DNA from: Marsupella aquatica | Lineage: Eukaryota; Marchantiophyta | Direction: 5' to 3' | Length of the DNA: 64,000 nucleotides | Assembly: GCA_973895155.1 (NCBI GenBank) | Contig: OZ316893.1 | Span: 2,728,001-2,792,000, forward strand | Part shown: one piece after another, positions 55,670 to 64,000 of the stretch | Numbering within the stretch: position 1 is the first letter of the stretch | Layout of the letters: the number at the start of each line of letters is the position of its first letter | Position numbers and translations under genes: made by a program | The notes under the pieces: generated by a model | Seen by the model: the letters and a program-made list of their open reading frames with translations, nothing else | Database searches by the model: none | Told to the model about the DNA's origin: nothing

Positions 55670-56260
55670 CTTCTGCGCATTTTTTGCCCTTGGGCACTGC
55701 GATATATATTAGAGAAGGGAGAACAAATTTTTTGCCCTTCTGCGTATTTTTTGCCCTTTTTTGCCCTTTCTGCTTATTTTTTGCCCTTGGGCACTGTGAT
55801 ATATATTAGAGAAGGGAGAACAAATTTTTTGCCCTTGGGCACTGTCTGTGATATATATATATATATTCAAGAAGGGAGAGTGACATGTTTGGCATGGGAT
55901 AGGGGAGATGAGGGTGATCGAGGGAGAGTAATGATTTTGGCATGGGAGAGTAGCACAGTGTGCAAGCTGAGGGTGAGGGAGAGTGATGCCTTTGGCATGC
56001 TCCAGTGGCACAGTGTGCACCTTTTCCATGGGATAGGGGAGATGAGGGTGGTTTGGCGTTTTTTTGCCTTTGGGCATTGTGATATATATATTCGAGAAGG
56101 GAGAGTGACACGTTTGGCATGGGATAGGGGAGATGAGGGTGATCGAGGGAGAGTAATAATTTTGGCATGGGAGAGTAGCACAGTGTGCAAGCTGAGGGTG
56201 AGGGAGAGTGATGCGTTTGAGATGCTCCAGTGGCACAGTGTGCACATTTCCATGCCCAGT
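55670..56260. repeat. Complex tandem repeat, 225-bp unit
   Basis: First come short units of TTTTTGCCCTT-TGCG and GGGCACTG-GATATATATTAGAG. Then two about 190-base segments 225 bases apart (from 55,868 and 56,093) share AGAAGGGAGAGTGACA, GGCATGGGATAGGGGAGATG and AGTGGCACAGTGTGCAC. Long frames through it on either strand are repeat artefacts. Confidence 0.85.
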
Positions 56261-56337
56261 TGATGAACCTTCACACAGGTTTCTTGCTCCATTTTGTGGC
56301 GTGACCAAAGGTCCTGTGCAACTGCCTCGTTGAGGAT

Positions 56338-56580
56338 TTATGCTGGTGTTGTGTACTTTCTGATGTTATATCTTTGTTTCAGTCTGCTAAGCTCACTTTT
56401 TGGGGGTATATATCTATTTTTATTTCAGCCTAGAAGGGCTTTGTTGTTTGAACCCCTCTATATGATTGTGTATTTCAGATTCTATGCAACTTACTTGACG
56501 TTTGATGATGTATGCTGGTGTTGTGTACTTTCTGATGCAGCTGCATGTTTGTTTTAATCCCCTAAGCTCATTTTTTGGTT
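56338..56580. repeat. About 70-bp direct repeat, 172 bp apart
   Basis: TATGCTGGTGTTGTGTACTT begins near 56,339 and again at 56,511. Both are followed by CTGATG and then, after about 30 bases, by CTAAGCTCA-TTTTTGG. Confidence 0.8.
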
Positions 56581-57492
56581 TTTAATTTTTGTTTGAGCCT
56601 ACGTTACTTTCCCCTTTGCACTCCCTGGCATCTTTATTAAAAGGTTCTCTTTTGGAAGAAGGCTCTAGCCATTGACTTCTAGTTTTCCAATCAAGACAAC
56701 CATCACTGTGGTGCACTATGATTATGGAACATAAGTTCACTTGACATTATGTGATATCATATTTAGTCTTTCGTAGCCTGCACCAGCTCTTCCCGGGTGA
56801 CACCCCTACACAAGAGGGCACTCTTCTAATGCAGGCGCATCAAGTTTCTGTTTTTAATTAGCTATCACCCATCACCATCTCTCAAATGGGTTTAGAAAAA
56901 TCCATTGCAAACGGGATTGCAAATGTGTGGCAAGAGACTTTTGTTCTCGTGTCCCCAAGATTGTCTTAATATATAAACGTGACTTTCCATCACTAGAAGC
57001 AGCACATTCTTGTGATGTTTAGTAAATATATAGATACATTGTTATAAATTTCTACAGTCTTTTTCAATTTAGAAAAAAAGGAATTTTATTTCCTTTTTCA
57101 TTATAGGCAGGTGTCAAGCAGACCGGGCAGGCAGGTGAGGAGGAGAGGCATATGGATGGATCTGATGTTGCAAAAAACAATTTTTGGTGAACCGCTAGGA
57201 TATTCTCCTGCCTTTTCCCTTTTGGTAAACAGATAATCCACCATTTTTGGCAAGATTGTTTATCAACTAAATCTGAAACCAAGTGTTGGCTAGTGAGAGA
57301 CTACAATTGCAAGCAAAGTGGTTGATATTTAGGATTTCTGACCTGCATGAGAAAAAGTATGGCGGTAGACCTGTCCGTATTAGTCATGACTTCCTATATA
57401 GTGGTGCTTGTTTCGAACAACATTATATCTATAATTGCTTGCCAGAAAAATTTCCATGCAAATCTATTGTTTAGTGTTGCTTTTGTCATGTT
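56581..57492. other. Intergenic DNA, nothing recognised
   Basis: There is no supported feature. Confidence 0.4.
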
Positions 57493-57540
57493 GTGCTACT
57501 TTTTGTTCAAAACAACCAAGTAAGACTCCTATCTTGTCCA

Positions 57541-57693
57541 CAACTAATTGCTCCCATAACGGACTTAATAACCAAAGCCTTGGAACTTGGATACGCGAGA
57601 AAAAATGCCAAGGGCTTAGCTCGGGCAACCGCCAAGTCGGAATTGGGAACGAAGTTTGGGATGGTGTATCCGCCTAAGTATGGCAATCACTAA
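57541..57693 (+). pseudogene. Unrecognised C-terminal coding exon
   Basis: A frame open since 57,493 reads like real protein from about 57,540: ITDLITKALELGYARKNAKG, then LARATAKSELGTKFGM, VYPPKYGNH and TAA at 57,691-57,693. A canonical AATAAA lies 53 bases after the stop (57,746-57,751). An acceptor-like ACCAAG precedes it at about 57,523. I do not recognise the family and found no upstream exon. It may be the last exon of a gene, or a fragment of one, cut off from the rest by repeats. Confidence 0.35.
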
Positions 57694-57793
57694 ATCAAAA
57701 TGACAAAATGTTTTCAGTTGCTCACGGGTGAGCCTTTTTATAATCAATAAAGTAGATAGTTTATCACCATCTATAGTGGGAGAAACTATGATT

Positions 57794-58125
57794 TGTTGAA
57801 CTAAGACGTCATTCGCAACGACCATACAACCATGACTTATTCCATGCACACGTAGTCGACACAATCTCTACGTGGTTCACCTCTTCTCCAAGGCTACGTC
57901 CACACGAACACTCAAGCTTTACTTCAAGAGTAGACGAACACACATCCTCTCCCTCTTCCTCAAACTGCTCTGTTACAATGAGTAAGCACCACACACCAGT
58001 GGCTTACACTAGCCCTGGTATATACAAGGTCACACACGACTAACCTAACCTCAGCTAAGATCCTAACTGTGGTTAGCCTAAGTGCCGTAACCTATGAGTC
58101 ACAAGACTAAGAGCAATCCTTAACA
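57794..58125 (-). repeat. Copia-3 3' LTR
   Basis: 332 bp. Read on the - strand it runs from TGTTAAGG to TTCAACA, preceded by the polypurine tract GAGTCAAGGGGGAGTT (58,126-58,143). Confidence 0.85.
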
Positions 58126-58329
58126 AACTCCCCCTTGACTCTAGCCTTGGGGACTGCAATTTTTGCTATCCATATGAGATACTCAGCGGGAAATTCTAGA
58201 CAATCACCTAAAACCATAGGTGTCCCCCTAAAAACCATTTAAGGTTAACTAAGGGTTAACTAGAATTAAGCCGTAGCCATAACAGGATTGAGTAACCCAT
58301 ATACAGAAATCACATCTTGTTAAGTTACT

Positions 58330-61300
58330 CTACTTGTGCTGCAAATGCAAAACTTGCAAAGTAGCACGGTGTCTTGAGTAACTCTCCAAAGGAATCACTT
58401 TGGTAAAAGCATCAGCCGGGTTGAGCTTTCCATCAATCTTGACTAGCTCAAAATTTTTATTAGACACTGCTTGCCTAATAAAATGGTACCTGATGTCAAT
58501 GTGTTTCACTCTGCTATCCATAACCTGGTTAATAGCTAGGTGAAGCGCACTTTGGCTGTCACAATGAAAAGTCATTTTTCGATGCTCCAATCCCATCTCA
58601 GTGACCAGCTTATCCAACCAAATTGCTTCCTTTGCTGCTTCTGCTGCTGCAACATATTCTGCATGGTAGATCTCCAACTTATGCATCCTCTTCCAAGAGT
58701 AAACACATACCCAGTCGTTGACCTCCTTGTTTCCAGACAGCCTCCGTAGTCAGAATCTACATAGCCAACCAAAGATTTGGTTTTGTTTGATCTACTATCA
58801 AACAACAGACCATAGTCTATTGTGCCCTTAAGATACCTGAGAATCCATTTCACAGCCTCCCAATGTACCTTCCCTGGATTTGACATGAATCTACTCACTT
58901 TGCCCATTGCTAGGGCTAGATCAGGTCTGGTACATGTCATCAAATATATTAGACTGCCCACTGCCTTCTCATATGGAACCTTAGTCATCAAGCCTCTCTC
59001 CACTAGATCCGTGGGGTAGAAAGCCGATGATAACTTGAAATGTGGAGCCAAAGGAATACTTACTGGCTTACAATTTTCCATGTTGAATCTTGCAAGTACC
59101 TTTTCAGCATACTTGCCTTGATTCAGCCACAATTGTCCAGTTTCAAAGTTCCTCGTAATCTCCATACCTAAGATCCTCTTGGCTTTCCCAAGATCCTTCA
59201 TTCAGAATTCAAAACTCAATTTTGCTTTGAGTTTGTCAACCTCAGTTTGATCCTTAGCCGCAATCAACATGTCATCCACATAGAGCACTAGAATGAGCAA
59301 ACCAAACACACCATTCTTGACTGATTTCGTATACACACAAGGGTCATACACCATCCTAGTGAATCCTTGTGCAAGCATGAAATCATCAAACCGCTTGTTC
59401 CACTGTCGAGGAGCTTGCTTCAATCCATACAAGGACTTAAGCAACCTGCAAACTAAACTCTCTTGGCCCTTCTTCACAAAGCCCAGTGGTTGCCTCATGA
59501 AAATTTGTTCTTCCAAGGTGCCATAGAGAAAAGCAGTAACAACATCCATTTGATCTAACACCAGATCAAAAAACACAACAAGTTGACACAAAATTTGTAT
59601 CGTGAAATACTTGGCAACTGGAGAGAAGACCTCATTGTAATCCACTCCCTTCTCTTGAGTGAATCCCTTGGCAACAAGCCTTGCCTTGTATATCTTGTCT
59701 CCTCCATCTGAAGAGTTGTCCTTCAGCTTGTAAATCCACTTGTTATCCACAACTTGTTGATCACTTGGCAGTTGCACCAGCTCCCATGCTTTGTTGTCAC
59801 TTAAAGATTGCAACTCCCTCTGCATCGCTACATTCCATTCATCTTTCTCGTCTGAAATGCACGCCTCATGATATGAAGATGGTTCTCCTTCTTCCAAGAT
59901 CAGTGCTCTGTCATCATTATCAGGTGCAATGTCAGCATCATCTAACCTTGATGAATCTGTCCATTGTCCATACCTTGTAGGAGCTTGAGTAGTTTGCCTT
60001 GATTTTCTAGCTGATGATTCTGGCTGATCTTGCTCTGTTGGTTGATTTTGAGGTATTCCAACAACAACCTGCTCCTCTTGTTCCATCATCGGAACCAACT
60101 CCATTATCAAAGCACCTCCTTCAACTATGTCATAAAAACCCTCATGACCAATCTCCCCCTCAACATGGTCCAAGATAGGAGATTTACCTTTTTCAATACG
60201 GGAAGTCTGAGCATTCTCCCCCTCCTTTGATGATCTGGTTTCATTAAAGGATACATCTCTACTGACAAGCAATGTACAAGCTTCTGGATCCCATAGCTTG
60301 TAACCTTTCACACCTGATTGATACCAAGAAAAAGACACTTCTTGGAAGTAGAATCTAGTTTAGATCGATTCTGCTTAGGTGTGAGAGCATATGCATCACT
60401 TCCAAAGACTCTCAAAACCTGATAGTCTGCGTGCCGTCCATACCTCATTTCAAACGGCGTCTTGAAATTGATTGCACTTGAAGGAGAAATATTTACCAAA
60501 TAAGTTGCCGTATTTATAGCTTCAGCCAAAAATTCATGCGGTAAACCTGATTGGCTCAACATACTCCTCGATCGCTCCAATAGTGTTCGGTTTAGCCGCT
60601 CACAAACACCATTCTGTTGAGGAGTATAAACTATCGTGAGATGATGAGTAATCCCTTGCTTTGCACAATAGAGTTCAAATTCACTTGAACTGTACTCCCC
60701 GTCGTTATCTGATCGCAAATATCTCACCTTGGATCCAGTCTGATTCTCAATTTGGGCTTTCCACTTCTTAAAAGTGCCAAAAACTTCAGACTTTGCGTGT
60801 AGAAATGTGATCCACACATACCGTGAGTAATCATCAATGAACGTGACATAGTACAATTTTCCAAAAAGTGAGGGAGTTGGGGCTGGACCCCACACATCAC
60901 TATGTACATACTCAAGTATAGCTTTGGTATTGTGAGTTCCAACACCAAAGGTTCTCCTGTGTTGCTTCCCAAGCACACAGTGTTCACAAAAATCTAGCTT
61001 AGTAGATTCCATATTAGAAAGAAGTCCTTTCCTGCGAAGTACCGCCAAACCCTTTTCACTCATGTGTCCCAATCTGCTGTGTCATAACTGAGTCATCTCG
61101 CCTTGAGATCTAATTACATTGGCTTCTTCACAAATCACGTTGCCCTCCAACAAATATAGATTCCTGTGCCGCTTACCCTTCATGACAACCTTGCCTCCGG
61201 TTGACACTTGAAGAATACCATCAGCATAACTCCACCGACATCCATTTGCTTCCAGCATTCCAAGAGAAATCAAGTTCTTTTTCATGTTAGGTATGTATGT

Positions 61301-61525
61301 GACATTACTCACTGTTCGCACAGCTCCATCAAACATCCGAATTTTCACGGATCCAATTCCAACAATTTGACAAGGATGATCATTCCCCATCAACACGAAA
61401 CTGGTTGATACTGAGTAAGAAGTAAAAAACTCTTTCATACAACAAATATGATAGGTACAGGCACAATCTAAAATCCATTCATCACTGTTGTTACTGGATA
61501 AAATGCAAAAGGCAACATCTGGACT
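58330..61525 (-). pseudogene. pol: Copia-3 Pol, multiply disrupted
   Basis: In - strand order: protease WILDCACTYHICC (again Asp-Cys-Ala), integrase zinc region and core (GHMSEKGLAVL, CEHCVLGKQH, RSDNDGEYSS, GVCERLNRT), RT ([16 protein letters not shown]) and RNase H. A TGA at 61,082-61,084 replaces the Trp of WHSRLGHM. A 1-base loss near 60,330 shifts frame within [17 protein letters not shown] at 59,202-59,204 precedes MKDLGKAKRILG. Near 58,670 a deletion removes the segment corresponding to QKCIAQSTT of RNase H and shifts frame. The terminal frame 58,686-58,330 is otherwise intact (HIDIRYHFIRQAV). Confidence 0.92.
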
Positions 61526-62521
61526 TCACAAGATTTCATCATCAAGCAAGTCAATCATATCAACATCAGTGGCTGCGTTCGCTGATGGTTGATGAGTCTG
61601 CTTGACTCGACAGTCTCGTTTCATATGTTCAGGCTTGTTACATTTTCAGCATATAATTGGTTTCCTTTCTAGAGATTTCTCTCTAGACCTGGATCTAGAC
61701 TTAGACCGAGCCTTCTCCTTGCCTCTATTCCATGAGGGGTACATTTGTGAAAAGGACCTATTTTTGCCAGTCATCCGTTGTTGAGTCCTCCCGCTATTCC
61801 GTGAGGGGTACGTTTGTGAAAAGGACCTGTTTTTGCCAGTCATCCGTTGTTGAGTCCTCCCGTAGTTCACATTCAATGCACTGCTAGATGAAGATGGTGT
61901 TTGGGCATGACCCAGTTTCTTCTGTGCATCATCTGACAGCAAAGAGCTTACCACCTCATCATATGAAATGGTTTTGAGATCTCTATACAAGAGAACCTGC
62001 TTCAAACCTTGATACGATGGGGGTAAGGAACTGAGAAGAAGGAATGCCTTATCTTCATCTTCCACTCCCTTGCCAAGATTTGACAAATCTACAGCTAGGC
62101 TGTCAAATTCATCAAAGTGATCTCGAAGCTTGCCTCCTTCTTTTAGCCTCAAGCTCATCAAGAGAGACTTCTTGTACAACCGATCTGAGGCATCCTCTCG
62201 GTAGTACTTCTCTTTGAGGGCCTTGAATAAGGATACGCAATCCTCGTAGTCGTCCAGCTTCTTAATGATATGCGGCTTCAGATATAGCATAACTGCATTC
62301 ACAGCGATCACTTGCTCTTGCCTCCATTTCCTCAACGAGATCTCCTCCTCACTGCTAGACTCCTCCCGAGTCGATAGCAGATGATCTAGGCCCATAGCAC
62401 AAAGAATTTCCTTAACCTGTTTCTCCCATAGCAAATAATCTGTGCGCCCATCATATTTTTCCACCTCAAACTTGACACCGCCAAACTTGGATGCCATCGT
62501 TGTCCTCCCAACGTTCTCCAC
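61526..62521 (-). pseudogene. gag: Copia-3 Gag, stop inside the zinc knuckle
   Basis: The frame starts at an ATG (MENVGRTTMASKFGG) and carries the Gag core very like Copia-2. It lacks the acidic MSDSEE N-terminal segment of the other two. Within the basic region a 69-bp tandem duplication (61,744 versus 61,813) gives two copies of GRTQQRMTGKNRSFSQ. A TGA at 61,646-61,648 replaces the Trp after the first Cys of the CCHC knuckle. The frame then continues open to the shared TGA at 61,526-61,528. Confidence 0.88.
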
Positions 62522-64000
62522 GTGCTATTGCTGTGCTGCTCCCTATATACTTTTATCGCTTTTTCCTTCCTTCCTTCTCGTTGACTCAAATCCAAATCAT
62601 GAAAAAATGTCATTTTCGCAACTTTCCAAAAAAATTGAAACTTGTCACCACCACTTAGCCCACCAACCTAGCAAGCCAATGCTAAAATCCAAAATTAAAA
62701 CCGAGTTCCGACAAAAAACTTTTTCACGTTTCGGTCGGGGTGGGTAAAACTCAAAAATTCTCCCCCGTTTTGACCACCTTGGGGAATAAGAAAAATTCCA
62801 AGTACCACCCGTCGTCAGAAATGGAAATCGAGTGGTGCACCGCGTTGCTAGCTTCAGTGGCTACGGTCTTGCCAAAAAAGATCCGAAAAAAGTTATCATT
62901 CGGACCTTGGAATCTTCGACTAAAGGCCAAAAAATAGCTCTCTGTTTTTTCGGAATATATATTCCTTGGACTGTGCAACAGGTCTCACAGGGGGCCATTC
63001 CCCCTGTCCAAGCGGTTAATTTGGTGGGTCACCGGGCCCGGGATGTCGCTTAACCAATGAAGAGCCTGGAAAGGATTAAAAAACCAGGCCTAAGGGGGTT
63101 TAAGCCCCTTAACACAAAAAATACTATCTTAAAAAAGGCGCATCCGCCTATAGGCGACGCGTGACGGGCCAGGCAGTGCACAGGGGCTGGGGAGTAAAAA
63201 ACCAAGTCGAAATGGGCAGGGATGAAGCTACGACGGCCGGGACGTCCGTGCCGGCTGGGACGTCCGTGCCGGCCGTGACGTCCGGGACGGCCGCGATGGT
63301 CGGGACGTCTGGGACGTCCATGATGGGAGTATTAGCGAGGAGGAGGGGATCGCCAACGGGGTATTGACAGGGGTGCAAGGGTCGGGAGGGTGTGTATACA
63401 CATCACAAAAAAGACCCTATTCTAAGGCAAAATGTGCACAAAAAATAAATTTGTTGGGTTACTCACACTGCCGTTATCACTTTACACCAGATAAAGACTA
63501 GTTGGCGATGGGAAATATTACCGAATTGCACCGGCACCGTTTGCAACTCTAGCAGAGTAAAAAATTCTCGTCACGACTCCTTCACTCTGCGTCAAGTATC
63601 AATCTTGGACTCAAAATGACCACTGCACCACGATCTCTCCGTTGAGCCGTTGCACTTCCCGTTTCTTCCTCCGAGTCGAACGCAATGACAAGAAACCCCG
63701 CTTCAGTCAAAAGAAGACTCCATATATAGCCAGTCAGAAACTCAGAACGGCTCTTTTGCTTGGTATATCGCACTCACTACACCCTCGATAGCAAACCAGC
63801 TACCGAAATGATCAGCTTTGCCCGATCTACGATTTGAGCTAAAGGTTGTGACGCCTCGCGCACCACAAAGCTCACACCGTCAAGAAAATGATCTCAGTTC
63901 CCCCCCAAAAGAACCGTCAAAGAAAAACGTCAAACACGAATCACAAAAAAATCCAGAACGACGGAAACATGAATTCCTCCGCACCACAAACTCCGTTTAG
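62522..64000 (-). other. Copia-3 leader with GC-rich minisatellite
   Basis: This region aligns with the leaders of the other copies (62,740-62,960 with 41,700-41,945). Between about 63,150 and 63,410 it contains a GC-rich block with short repeats of GGGACGTCCGTGCCGGC type (63,239-63,320) and GTGTATACAC at 63,391-63,400, at the position of the C-rich block of Copia-2. Confidence 0.75.

Larger units (their letters stand above)
57794..64000 (-). mobile_element. Ty1/copia LTR retrotransposon Copia-3, cut by window edge
   Basis: This is a minus-strand element. The 3' LTR is at 57,794-58,125 and coding regions run from 62.5 kb down to 58.33 kb. The leader reaches the right edge, where it aligns with Copia-2 leader sequence about 180 bases after that element's LTR, so the 5' LTR lies just outside. 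The coding region has stops at 61,646, 61,526 (the shared UGA), 61,082 and 59,202, a frameshift near 60,330 and a frame-shifting deletion near 58,670. Confidence 0.95.

Noticed and set aside
55532-56308. Frames of 200-240 codons on both strands
   Set aside because: They are created by the 225-bp tandem repeat; opposite strands are open at once and the peptides simply repeat.

Overview
The window is nuclear DNA from a land plant. The best evidence is one complete, 11-exon gene for 3-phosphoinositide-dependent protein kinase 1 (PDK1; 48,856-54,894, + strand) with plant-type kinase and PH-domain sequence, ten GT-AG introns of 124-585 bases, and a surrounding landscape of plant-type transposable elements. 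I cannot name the species. The repeat content and the style of the retroelements would fit a seed-free plant (bryophyte, lycophyte or fern), but this is inference.

Most of the rest is mobile DNA. Three related Ty1/copia LTR retrotransposons are present: Copia-1 (1,926-8,420, +), Copia-2 (39,974-46,911, +) and Copia-3 (57,794 to beyond the right edge, -). All use an initiator-Met-tRNA-type primer site where visible, have the order gag-protease-integrase-RT-RNase H, and are broken by stops or frameshifts. All three also carry a UGA at the same codon between gag and protease. Copia-2 looks like a mosaic: its gag core matches Copia-3 while its pol matches Copia-1. Older copia remains lie at 10.8-12.35 kb.

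A decayed non-LTR retrotransposon (about 26.6-31.5 kb, -) encodes a zinc-finger-like N-terminal region, a reverse transcriptase and a restriction-like endonuclease. It is preceded by an exact 197-bp tandem array that looks like a 5' promoter array. Small non-autonomous elements are frequent: two related MITE families with CTCGGGGG-like inverted ends and 8-bp target duplications (hAT-like), and a tRNA-derived SINE with 13-14-bp target duplications. At 1.7-8.6 kb three insertions are stacked: the SINE was split by a MITE, and the MITE was split by Copia-1. Target duplications support every level.

Layout: 0-1.7 kb intergenic; 1.7-9.1 kb SINE/MITE/Copia-1 nest; 9.2 kb calmodulin-like gene fragment; 10.8-12.4 kb old copia; 13.5-14.4 kb about 103-bp tandem array; 18.1-19.4 kb about 355-bp tandem array with a conserved hairpin; 21.4-22.3 kb extremely AT-rich island; 24-26.6 kb MITEs; 26.6-31.5 kb LINE; 32-37 kb SINE, MITEs and hairpins in gene-poor DNA; 37.6-39.0 kb possible two-exon unknown gene; 40-46.9 kb Copia-2; 48.9-54.9 kb PDK1; 55.6-57.7 kb repeats and one unknown terminal exon; 57.8-64 kb Copia-3. 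Apart from PDK1, no intact host gene can be asserted with confidence.
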